Below are positions 56,956 through 64,000 of a stretch of DNA of 64,000 bases, piece after piece; within the stretch, counting starts at the first letter, position 1, and the number at the start of each line of letters is the position of its first letter. The notes under the pieces were generated by a model. It made no database searches and was not told the DNA's origin. It was given only the letters and a program-made list of their open reading frames with translations. A program made the translations under genes and the position numbers. This DNA comes from Gammaproteobacteria bacterium (GTDB lineage: Bacteria; Pseudomonadota; Gammaproteobacteria; Competibacterales; Competibacteraceae): assembly GCA_020846135.1 (NCBI GenBank), contig JADLEK010000010.1:1-64000 (forward strand), written 5' to 3'.

Positions 56956-58206
56956 ATGTTTCGTCCTCTGGAACTGTTCATCGGCCTGCGCTACACCCGG
57001 GCTAAACGTCGCAACCACTTCATTTCTTTTATCTCCCTGACCTCAATGCTGGGCATTGCCCTGGGGATCACCGCATTGATCACCGTCTTATCCGTGATGA
57101 ATGGCTTTCAGCAGGAACTACGCGGGCGGATTCTGGCCATGACCGCTCACGCCACGATCAACCACTGGAATGGGCAGGTAGAAGATTGGCAGGCCGTGCG
57201 GGATCAAGCGCTAAACCATCCCGAGGTCGAGGGCGGCGCGCCTTTTATTCGCGGCGAAGCGATGCTCAACCATGCTTCACTGGTCAGTGGGGCGTTGGTG
57301 CAGGGCATCCTGCCGCAGGAAGAGCAGCAGATTTCTGATATCGGCGGCAAGATGGTCCAAGGTTCCCTGGCTGATCTGCGGCCTGGCGAGTTTGGGGTTA
57401 TCCTCGGCAAGGCGCTGGCCAATGCGCTGGCGGTGCAAGTGGGCGACAAGCTGACCATCATCACCCCGCAAACGACCGTGACGCCAGCGGGCATCTTGCC
57501 CCGGCTCAAGCGCTTCGATGTGGTGGGTATTTTCGAGGCCGGGATGTACGAATATGACCGGGGGCTGGCTTTGATCCATGTCGCTGACGCCAGCAAACTA
57601 TTCCAGTTTCCCGAAGGCGTGGTCAGCGGAGTGCGGCTGAAAATGCACGATCTGTTTCAGGCCCCGCGTCTGGCCCGCGACCTCGCCAACCAGTTGCCGG
57701 AAGGCTATTCCGCTCGCGACTGGACTCAGGATCACGCCAGCTTCTTCCGGGCGGTGCAGATCGAAAAAACCGCGATGTTCGTGATCCTGACCCTGATCGT
57801 GGCTGTGGCGGCGTTCAACATCGTCTCGGCGCTGGTCATGGTGGTCACGGACAAGCAGGCCGACATCGCCATCCTGCGCACCTTGGGTGCGACGCCGCTC
57901 AGTATCATGGGCATCTTCATCGTTCAGGGCATCACTATCGGGCTGATCGGGACACTGCTGGGCCTGATCGGCGGGGTGTCGCTGGCGACGCATGTCGATG
58001 TGGTGGTGCCCTTCATCGAACAAGCGCTCGGCATCAAGTTCCTGGCCCCGGATGTGTATCTGATCAGCGACCTGCCGGCGCAGGTGCAATGGGGCGATGT
58101 CTGGACCATTGGCCTGGTGGCGTTCGGGCTGGCGACGCTGGCGACGCTCTACCCGGCTTGGCGAGCGGCCCGGACCCAGCCGGCGGAGGCGTTGCGTTAT
58201 GAATAG
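56956..58206 (+). CDS. lolC: Lipoprotein-releasing ABC transporter permease
   Basis: A 416-residue inner-membrane permease of the Lol complex, which extracts lipoproteins for transport to the outer membrane. It starts with [19 protein letters not shown], has the first membrane helix at about 22-45, a large periplasmic domain, and three further helices near 270-290, 315-345 and 375-400. Only one LolC/E-type gene is present, next to lolD, so a single permease may act as a homodimer (LolF-like) or the partner lies elsewhere. It overlaps lolD by 8 bp. Confidence 0.93.
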   Translation: MFRPLELFIGLRYTRAKRRNHFISFISLTSMLGIALGITALITVLSVMNGFQQELRGRILAMTAHATINHWNGQVEDWQAVRDQALNHPEVEGGAPFIRGEAMLNHASLVSGALVQGILPQEEQQISDIGGKMVQGSLADLRPGEFGVILGKALANALAVQVGDKLTIITPQTTVTPAGILPRLKRFDVVGIFEAGMYEYDRGLALIHVADASKLFQFPEGVVSGVRLKMHDLFQAPRLARDLANQLPEGYSARDWTQDHASFFRAVQIEKTAMFVILTLIVAVAAFNIVSALVMVVTDKQADIAILRTLGATPLSIMGIFIVQGITIGLIGTLLGLIGGVSLATHVDVVVPFIEQALGIKFLAPDVYLISDLPAQVQWGDVWTIGLVAFGLATLATLYPAWRAARTQPAEALRYE

Positions 58207-58918
58207 TGAGACCGCAGTAGAACCGGTGGAAACCCCGGAAACCGTGGTGCTGGAATGCCGGGGACTGGCCAAATCGTTCCGGGAAGGCAATGAGCGGCTG
58301 GAGGTGCTGCGGGAAGTGAATTTTCAGGTGCGGCGCGGCCAACGGCTGGCGATCATCGGCAGTTCCGGGTCAGGCAAGAGTACCCTGTTGCACCTGCTGG
58401 GCGGATTGGATACGCCCAGCGCCGGTTCAGTGTGGGTCGCCGGGCAGGAGCTGAGCCGGATGGGCGATGCGGGACGGGGCCGGTTGCGCAACCGCAAGCT
58501 CGGATTTATTTACCAGTTTCATCATCTGCTGCCGGAATTTACCGCCCTGGAAAATGTGGCGATGCCGTTGCTGATTCGTGGCGAAGCTCCAGCGCGGGCG
58601 GCGGCGCGGGCGGCGGAACTGCTGGATCGGGTTGGTTTGGCGAAGCGTCTGACCCACAAGCCGGGCGAGCTGTCCGGCGGTGAACGGCAACGGGCGGCAG
58701 TGGCGCGGGCGCTGATTACCGAGCCGGCCTGTGTGCTGGCTGATGAACCGACCGGCAATCTCGACCGGCACAGCGCCGAACAGGTTTTTGAACAGATGCT
58801 GGAGCTGAACCGGGCGCTAGGCACCAGCTTTGTGGTGGTCACCCACGATGCCGCCCTGGCGGCGCGAATGGAAGCGGTCTGGCGGCTGGCCGATGGGGTA
58901 TTGAACCCGGAGTCTTGA
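58199..58918 (+). CDS. lolD: Lipoprotein-releasing ABC transporter ATPase LolD
   Basis: A 239-residue ATPase that powers the Lol complex. It has Walker [17 protein letters not shown], the LolD-typical [18 protein letters not shown], signature [15 protein letters not shown], Walker [12 protein letters not shown] and switch His in VVVTHDA. The ATG at 58199 overlaps the permease stop by 8 bp; a longer open frame runs back through lolC out of frame. Confidence 0.96.
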   Translation: MNSETAVEPVETPETVVLECRGLAKSFREGNERLEVLREVNFQVRRGQRLAIIGSSGSGKSTLLHLLGGLDTPSAGSVWVAGQELSRMGDAGRGRLRNRKLGFIYQFHHLLPEFTALENVAMPLLIRGEAPARAAARAAELLDRVGLAKRLTHKPGELSGGERQRAAVARALITEPACVLADEPTGNLDRHSAEQVFEQMLELNRALGTSFVVVTHDAALAARMEAVWRLADGVLNPES

Positions 58919-58961
58919 ATCTTTCGTTTTTATGAGCAACCCCAACTGAGGAGAATTGAAA

Positions 58962-59258
58962 ATGGCGCATGAAGGTTATCACGAGCCGATCAATGAACTG
59001 TCCGATCAAACCCGCGATATGCACCGGGCGATCATTTCCCTGATCGAAGAACTGGAAGCGGTGGACTGGTATAACCAGCGGGTAGACGCCTGCAAGAATC
59101 AGGAATTGAAAGCCATTCTCGCCCACAACCGGGACGAGGAAAAAGAACACGCGGCGATGGTGCTGGAGTGGATTCGCCGGGAAGATCCGGCGTTTGATCA
59201 CGAGTTAAAGGATTACCTGTTTACCGATCAGCCGATTGCCCACCATGGCCACGGCTAA
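58962..59258 (+). CDS. Encapsulated-ferritin-like protein (EncFtn family)
   Basis: A 98-residue helical protein with the EncFtn iron-site residues in EELEAVDWYNQRVDA and NRDEEKEHAAMVLEWI. EncFtn assembles as a ring of dimers and oxidises iron, normally inside an encapsulin shell. Known members carry a C-terminal targeting peptide and sit beside the shell gene; this one stops after a short His-rich end (DQPIAHHGHG), has no targeting peptide, and neighbours lolD and a fumarase. GAGGAG precedes the ATG. Either it acts without a shell or the shell gene is elsewhere. Confidence 0.85.
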   Translation: MAHEGYHEPINELSDQTRDMHRAIISLIEELEAVDWYNQRVDACKNQELKAILAHNRDEEKEHAAMVLEWIRREDPAFDHELKDYLFTDQPIAHHGHG

Positions 59259-59272
59259 TAAGCAGCAATTAA

Positions 59273-59347
59273 TCCGTCATTCCCGCGTATGCGGGAATCC
59301 AGTGGTCCGCTGCAAGACTGGATACCTGCTTTCGCGAGTATGACGGA
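59273..59347. repeat. Dispersed intergenic palindromic repeat
   Basis: TCCGTCAT at the left and ATGACGGA at the right enclose an 8-bp hairpin ATTCCCGC/GCGGGAAT (59279-59298) and a second GGATACCTGC..GCGAGTAT segment. The CGTCAT..GCGGG theme matches the repeat at 14157-14184. This is a Nemis-like short element by appearance only. Confidence 0.8.
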
Positions 59348-59403
59348 ATGTGAAGGTTCTGCCCTTTTCTCTTTCCCCCTTTCCCCACCTATCGGAGCGC
59401 AAA

Positions 59404-60921
59404 ATGACCACCATCCGCCAGGAAGACTTTATCCAAAGCATCGCTGACGCCTTTCAGTACATCAGTTATTACCACCCGGTTGACTACATCAAGGCGCTGG
59501 CGGCGGCTTATGAGCGCGAGCAGTCGCCGGCGGCCAAGGACGCCATTGCCCAAATCCTGATCAACTCGCGGATGTGCGCCGAAGGCCACCGGCCGATCTG
59601 CCAGGATACCGGCATCGCGCTGGTATTCCTGAAAGTCGGCATGGACCTGCATTGGGACGCAACCCTGAGCGTGCAGGAAATGGTCAACGAGGGGGTGCGC
59701 CGCGCCTATCTCGACCCGGACAACAAGCTGCGGGCCTCAGTGCTGCTCGATCCCGCAGGCAAGCGCCAGAACAGCAAGGACAATACCCCGGCAGTGGTGC
59801 ATTACGAAATCGTCCCCGGCCATCATCTTGAGGTGATCTGCGCGGCCAAGGGCGGCGGTTCGGAAGCCAAGACCAAATTCGCCATGCTGAACCCGTCCGA
59901 CAACCTGGTGGAATGGGTGTTGAAGACCGTGCCGACCATGGGCGCGGGCTGGTGTCCGCCAGGGATTCTGGGCGTAGGCATTGGCGGCACTCCGGAAAAA
60001 GCGGTGTTGCTGGCCAAGGAATCGCTGATGGCGCCGGTGGATATTCAGGAGCTGATCGCGCGCGGTCCCAAGAATCGCGCCGAGGAATTGCGGATTGAGC
60101 TTTATGAAAAGGTCAACGCGCTGGGGATCGGCGCACAGGGCCTGGGCGGGCTGACCACGGTGGTGGATGTAAAGGTGCTGGATTATCCCACCCATGCCGC
60201 CAACCTGCCGATTGCGCTGGTGCCGAACTGCGCCGCGACCCGCCATGTCCATTTCCATCTGGACGGAACCGGGCCAGCCAAACTCGATCCGCCGAATCTC
60301 GATGACTGGCCGAAGCTGACCTATGCCCCGACCAATGCCCGCCGGGTGGATTTGGCCACCGTGACCCGTGAGGAAGTGGCGACCTGGAAAACCGGTGAAG
60401 TATTGCTGCTCAACGGCAAGATGCTGACGGGCCGCGATGCCGCTCATAAGCGGATGACCGATATGTTGAGCGCCGGGCAGAAACTGCCGGTCGATTTCAC
60501 CGGGCGCTTTATTTACTACGTCGGGCCGGTCGATCCGGTGCGCGATGAAGTGGTGGGTCCCGCCGGCCCGACCACCGGGACCCGGATGGACAAGTTCACC
60601 CGGCAAATGCTGGAGCAGACCGGCCTGCTGGGCATGATCGGCAAATCCGAGCGCGGCGATGTCGCTATTGAGGCCATTAAGGATAACCAGGCGGTGTATT
60701 TAATGGCGGTCGGCGGCGCGGCCTATCTGGTCTCCAAGGCGATTAAGGCGGCGCGGGTGCTGGCGTTCGAGGATTTGGGCATGGAGGCGATTTACGAATT
60801 TGACGTTAAGGATATGCCGGTGACGGTGGCGGTCGATTCCAGGGGTTCCAGCGTCCACAAGACCGGGCCGCGCGAATGGCAGATCAAGATCGGCAAGATT
60901 CCGGTCGTGGAAACGGCTTGA
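59404..60921 (+). CDS. Fumarate hydratase, class I (iron-sulfur)
   Basis: A 505-residue [4Fe-4S] hydratase interconverting fumarate and malate. It has both FumA/FumB halves: an alpha part with CQDTGIALVFLKVG and WCPPGILGVGIGGTPEKA, and a beta part with TGRDAAHKRM, YYVGPVDPV and VDSRGSSVHKTGP. Likely cluster cysteines are in CQDTG, PNCAAT and GWCPPG. The ATG at 59404 is used. Oxygen sensitivity is expected for this class. A homologous L(+)-tartrate dehydratase activity cannot be excluded. Confidence 0.94.
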   Translation: MTTIRQEDFIQSIADAFQYISYYHPVDYIKALAAAYEREQSPAAKDAIAQILINSRMCAEGHRPICQDTGIALVFLKVGMDLHWDATLSVQEMVNEGVRRAYLDPDNKLRASVLLDPAGKRQNSKDNTPAVVHYEIVPGHHLEVICAAKGGGSEAKTKFAMLNPSDNLVEWVLKTVPTMGAGWCPPGILGVGIGGTPEKAVLLAKESLMAPVDIQELIARGPKNRAEELRIELYEKVNALGIGAQGLGGLTTVVDVKVLDYPTHAANLPIALVPNCAATRHVHFHLDGTGPAKLDPPNLDDWPKLTYAPTNARRVDLATVTREEVATWKTGEVLLLNGKMLTGRDAAHKRMTDMLSAGQKLPVDFTGRFIYYVGPVDPVRDEVVGPAGPTTGTRMDKFTRQMLEQTGLLGMIGKSERGDVAIEAIKDNQAVYLMAVGGAAYLVSKAIKAARVLAFEDLGMEAIYEFDVKDMPVTVAVDSRGSSVHKTGPREWQIKIGKIPVVETA

Positions 60922-61009
60922 ACATTTGTTTATAGGTAGCTGTTCGCCCCCTTGCCCGCTGGCGGGAGAGGGGGTGAGGGCGCTAGATTCAACAAGTTAC
61001 TGGGTGAGC

Positions 61010-62062
61010 ATGCCCTGGAAACCCGATTTAAATCAAACAGGTGTGGTTGCAGCCTTGGCTGCGGCTGTTCTGTTTGGCAGCGGGACAGCGCTGGCTAAAG
61101 GGCTGCTGATCAACATCAACCCGTGGTTATTGGCAGCTCTGCTTTATCTGGGTTCAGGTTTAGGATTGATGCTCTACCGTGGTCTGCGCCGCTTACCTGG
61201 CGTCGGCTTGCAACCGGGTGAATGGCCGTGGTTAGCGGGAGCCATCTTTATGGGTGGCGTCGTAGGTCCGCTGTTGTTGATGATCGGGTTGACCGCAATG
61301 CCCGCATCAGGCGCATCGCTATTGCTGAATGCCGAGAGCGTGTTCACGGCGTTACTCGCCTGGTTCGTTTTCCGGGAAAACTTCGACCGTCGTATTGCAT
61401 TAGGCATGGCCGCTATTATTGCCGGAGCGTTCGTGTTGAGTTGGCCGGAAAATGCCCGATTAGAAGCGGCGTGGCCGGCATGGTCGGTGTTGGGCGCTTG
61501 TTTGGCCTGGGGAATTGACAACAATCTGACCTGCAAAGTATCGCTAGCAGATGCTTCGTGGTTAGCCTCGATCAAGGGCCTATCGGCGGGAACCGTTAAT
61601 CTCATCTTGGCCATGTTACTGGGTACGACTTGTCCGCCGTGGTTGAATCTGGTGGAAGCATTAGTGGTGGGATGGTTCGCTTACGGGGTGAGCTTAACGC
61701 TGTTTGTGGTGGGTCTGCGCCATTTGGGTACGGCCCGCACCGGCGCGTATTTTTCGATTGCTCCCTTCTTCGGGGCGTTATTGTCCATCCTGTGGCTGGA
61801 TGAGCCGGTTGATGGCCGGTTGTTGCTAGCGGGGGGATTGATGGCTGTTGGGGTGTGGCTGCATTTGACGGAACAGCATAGCCATGAACATCTGCACCAG
61901 GCGATAGAACACACCCATGATCATGAACATGATGAACATCATCAACATACCCATAGCGAACTGGCGCCGCCTGGAGTCAAACACACACACCGGCATCGGC
62001 ACGAACCGATCACGCACAGCCATCAGCACTTTCCAGACCTGCACCATCGTCATGGTCATTGA
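61010..62062 (+). CDS. DMT-superfamily transporter with histidine-rich tail
   Basis: A 350-residue inner-membrane protein with about ten predicted helices in two EamA-type repeats (for example AALAAAVLFGSGTALAKGL and ASLLLNAESVFTALLAWFVF). The last 50 or so residues contain over twenty histidines in HEHLHQ, HTHDHEHDEHHQHTH and HRHRHEP clusters, a pattern of metal-binding tails. I start at ATG 61010; the frame is open from 60926, but that part overlaps a G/C-rich repeat (60950-60985). Export of nickel, cobalt or zinc is a reasonable inference; EamA proteins otherwise export metabolites. Confidence 0.85.
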   Translation: MPWKPDLNQTGVVAALAAAVLFGSGTALAKGLLININPWLLAALLYLGSGLGLMLYRGLRRLPGVGLQPGEWPWLAGAIFMGGVVGPLLLMIGLTAMPASGASLLLNAESVFTALLAWFVFRENFDRRIALGMAAIIAGAFVLSWPENARLEAAWPAWSVLGACLAWGIDNNLTCKVSLADASWLASIKGLSAGTVNLILAMLLGTTCPPWLNLVEALVVGWFAYGVSLTLFVVGLRHLGTARTGAYFSIAPFFGALLSILWLDEPVDGRLLLAGGLMAVGVWLHLTEQHSHEHLHQAIEHTHDHEHDEHHQHTHSELAPPGVKHTHRHRHEPITHSHQHFPDLHHRHGH

Positions 62063-62190
62063 ATGAATGCTCTATCTGATGACAGCAAACCCGGCATGAC
62101 CACTTTCGCCATGATCGGCGCGATCCCGACCGGTATGCTCAGACTTTGCTGCATACCCTGAATTTTCCACTGTCGCTACGGGAGCGCCCC

Positions 62191-63006
62191 ATGCCGGAAT
62201 TCACCTGTCTGAACCTGACCCTGACCGATCAGATCGTCCGGATCGAACTCAACCGCCCGGATAAAGCCAATGCCCTGAATGGAACCCTGTGGCGGGAAAT
62301 CGGCGAAGCCTGCCGCTGGATCGACGAGACCCCGGCAGCGCGGGTTGCGATTTTAAGCGGTGCGGGCCGGCATTTCTGCGCCGGCATTGATTTCGAGTTG
62401 ATGGGCGTCATCCTTGACGAAGTGCAGCAACTCAGTCCAGGTCGGCGGGAAGAGCGGCTGCGCCATATCATCCATGACCTCCAGGCTGGATTCACCGCGC
62501 TGGAAACCTGCCGCAAGCCGGTGCTGGCGGCGATTCAGGGCTGGTGCATCGGCGGCGGGCTGGACCTGATCGCTGCCTGCGATGTGCGCTACGCCTGCGC
62601 CGATGCTGTGTTTTCGCTGAAGGAAGCGGATTTGGCCATCGTCGCTGATGTCGGCAGTTTGCAACGATTACCGAGGCTGATCGGGGAAGGCCGGGTGCGG
62701 GAACTGGCGTTTACCGCCCGTCAGTTTGATGCCGCTGAGGCCCAGGCGATGGGGCTGGTGAGCCGGGTGTACGCCGATGCTGCCCAGTTGCGGGACGGGG
62801 TGCAGGCCATCGCCGCCAGCATCGCCGCCAAATCGCCGCTGACGGTGCGCGGTATCAAACAAGTGTTGAATTATGGACACGATCACCGGGTCGCTGACGG
62901 GCTGAAATACGTCGCGACCTGGAATGCCGCCATGCTGCTCTCTGACGATACCCGGGAGGCCATAACGGCAGCGATGCAGAAACGTCCGCCCAAGTTCGCT
63001 GATTAA
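62191..63006 (+). CDS. Enoyl-CoA hydratase/isomerase, dienoyl-CoA isomerase-like
   Basis: A 271-residue crotonase-fold protein. The oxyanion-hole segments are GRHFCAGIDFELM and GWCIGGGLDLIAACD. The catalytic region KEADLAIVADVGSLQRLPRL carries the Glu and Asp typical of delta3,5-delta2,4-dienoyl-CoA isomerase (ECH1-type) rather than ordinary crotonase, so a role in oxidising unsaturated fatty acids is likely. The ATG at 62191 is chosen over 62146 because homology begins at PEFTCLNLTL. It is monocistronic, with a terminator-like hairpin at its stop. Confidence 0.88.
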   Translation: MPEFTCLNLTLTDQIVRIELNRPDKANALNGTLWREIGEACRWIDETPAARVAILSGAGRHFCAGIDFELMGVILDEVQQLSPGRREERLRHIIHDLQAGFTALETCRKPVLAAIQGWCIGGGLDLIAACDVRYACADAVFSLKEADLAIVADVGSLQRLPRLIGEGRVRELAFTARQFDAAEAQAMGLVSRVYADAAQLRDGVQAIAASIAAKSPLTVRGIKQVLNYGHDHRVADGLKYVATWNAAMLLSDDTREAITAAMQKRPPKFAD

Positions 63007-63043
63007 ACCAGGGGCGGCGCCAGCTTTTCCGCCGCCCCTGGTT
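63006..63043. terminator. Convergent-gene hairpin
   Basis: A 13-bp perfect stem, AACCAGGGGCGGC (63006-63018) with GCCGCCCCTGGTT (63031-63043), lies between two convergent stops. It lacks a T-run on either side, so termination efficiency is uncertain, but the position fits a shared bidirectional terminator. Confidence 0.75.
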
Positions 63044-63060
63044 GGGAATAGCGCGGTCAG

Positions 63061-64000
63061 TTATTGACAGCCCGCGTCAGGACAAGCCAGCCACTTCATC
63101 ACATCCGCCTGAATCTTGCCGGGTTGCGCCGATGAAACGGAATGCCCGGCGGTCGCATAATACGGGTAGTAAAGCGCCACCGTGCGCGGCGTTGCGGTTT
63201 CAGTCAGGGCATTGGGAACATAATGCACCGTAAACTGACCCTGGCTCTTGTCGGTATTCTCCTTGCCGCGCACCACATCCACCTTTTGCACCAGATCGGT
63301 ATATTTCTCCAGCGCTTTAGGTATGGCGGGCGAATAAATCACCAAATCATATTCCGAATCGGTCAGGAAGGTTTTAACCAGCGGCAGGTTTTCAAGAAAC
63401 ATCCGCCCATAGATCGGCGAATTATCGGGTTCGATCTCATAAATAAAGCTCTCAAGATTCAGCATGGTAAAAGCGGCATAGACCGTCAGATTCATCCCAA
63501 TCAGGTAGCAGTCCCATTTCTGCAAAGGGCCGAATGTGGCCTGTAGCGTATTTGGAACCTGGACGTTATCGGAACAGGACGGATTAGGATCATCGCTATT
63601 CAGCAGACCGGATTGATAGATCTGGGATTTGGCGTAAGCCGCCAGTCGTCCCCGGCTTTCTGGTGAGGGTGCGCCCTGACTACCATTGGGAAAAATTTGG
63701 GAACTGTAATTCAGCAGATCAATGTCGCCGAAGTGCAGATCAATCAGCCGGTATGCCTGTTGGCGCGCCGCTGGTTTAATCTCCTCAATCGCGGCGACGT
63801 CGTAATTCAGGACCGTAGACAGATCATTGACATCCCGCAGGCTTTGAATGGTGAATGCTTCCAGATCGTCGGTCCAGGTCGTTCCCTTGGTGTAGTTGTA
63901 GCGATCCCGATCAAATACCGCTGGCAGATAGTAAAAGAGTGCACAGTTAATTGGCGTGTTTGGAATAATCCCCAATTGCTCTTGGGTACAAGTCCGCTGA
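63061..64000 (-). CDS. Unrecognised protein, 5' end beyond window
   Basis: The frame stays open to the right edge (reading inward QRTCTQEQLGIIPNTPINC), so this is the C-terminal 313 residues of a longer protein. I do not recognise it. It is polar, with several spaced cysteines (PINCALF, PSCSDNVQV, KWDCYLIG, LACPDAGCQ), suggesting disulfides and export. Segments such as LPLVKTFLTDSEYDLVIYSP and GQFTVHYVPNAL look like a globular alpha/beta fold. An extracytoplasmic enzyme or binding protein is possible; no catalytic motif stands out. Confidence 0.75.
   Translation of the reverse strand, partial: QRTCTQEQLGIIPNTPINCALFYYLPAVFDRDRYNYTKGTTWTDDLEAFTIQSLRDVNDLSTVLNYDVAAIEEIKPAARQQAYRLIDLHFGDIDLLNYSSQIFPNGSQGAPSPESRGRLAAYAKSQIYQSGLLNSDDPNPSCSDNVQVPNTLQATFGPLQKWDCYLIGMNLTVYAAFTMLNLESFIYEIEPDNSPIYGRMFLENLPLVKTFLTDSEYDLVIYSPAIPKALEKYTDLVQKVDVVRGKENTDKSQGQFTVHYVPNALTETATPRTVALYYPYYATAGHSVSSAQPGKIQADVMKWLACPDAGCQ

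Noticed and set aside
59737..60606. 289-codon minus-strand frame within the fumarase gene
   Set aside because: It is antisense to conserved fumarase motifs; a shadow frame.

Overview
The window is chromosomal DNA from a GC-rich gammaproteobacterium. The evidence is gene order: erpA/anmK/tyrS beside an rRNA promoter; pepP-ygfB divergent from zapA, followed by a 6S RNA gene and fau; gyrA-pheA; mtnA, mtaD, ubiG and a mupP/gph gene; aroA-cmk-rpsA-ihfB-lapA-lapB. Several of these blocks resemble Pseudomonas and enterobacterial neighbourhoods. A lineage near Competibacteraceae is a guess supported only by style (phasin/PhaE-like gene, many signalling genes); no rRNA gene lies inside the window to test it.

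Layout. 1-2.7 kb: a consensus rRNA promoter pointing left out of the window, then tyrS and anmK. 2.8-5.7 kb: a graveyard of broken genes (small defence-associated-like protein, HerA-like ATPase, rfbH tail, IS200-type transposase) around intact erpA. 5.7-14 kb: a chemotaxis operon of a CheA hybrid kinase and three tandem receptors sharing nearly identical signalling segments. 14-15 kb: a decayed IS1595-type transposase. 15-21 kb: a phasin-like/helix-hairpin-helix protein, asnS, and a Ser/Thr kinase-FHA-FHA-PP2C cassette. 21-26 kb: mupP/gph-ubiG, mtaD, ompA and mtnA (quinone synthesis, methylthioadenosine salvage, envelope). 26-31 kb: a CheB-CheR-PAS protein overlapping a diguanylate cyclase. 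31-36 kb: gyrA interrupted by a 427-residue intein, then pheA and a broken RNA-ligase gene. 36-41 kb: pepP, ygfB, zapA block, 6S RNA, fau, EVE protein, rpiA. 41-44 kb: two porins, tRNA-Gln, rpsI-rplM. 45-50 kb: a SpeD-ferredoxin fusion, a KamA-type radical SAM protein, osmC, trpGDC. 50-59 kb: aroA-cmk-rpsA, ihfB, lapAB, a ComEA-like protein, lolCD. 59-64 kb: an EncFtn-like ferritin without a shell gene, class I fumarase, a His-tailed DMT transporter, a crotonase and a partial exported-looking protein.

The most notable items are the gyrA intein at the catalytic tyrosine with an AT-rich, probably co-converted upstream exon; the SpeD-[2Fe-2S] fusion; the phasin/PhaE-like helix-hairpin-helix protein; the orphan EncFtn-like gene; and an inverted repeat pair, one copy of which encodes the end of the KamA protein. 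No CRISPR array or intact prophage was seen. Everything rests on reading the sequence; no database search or folding program was run.
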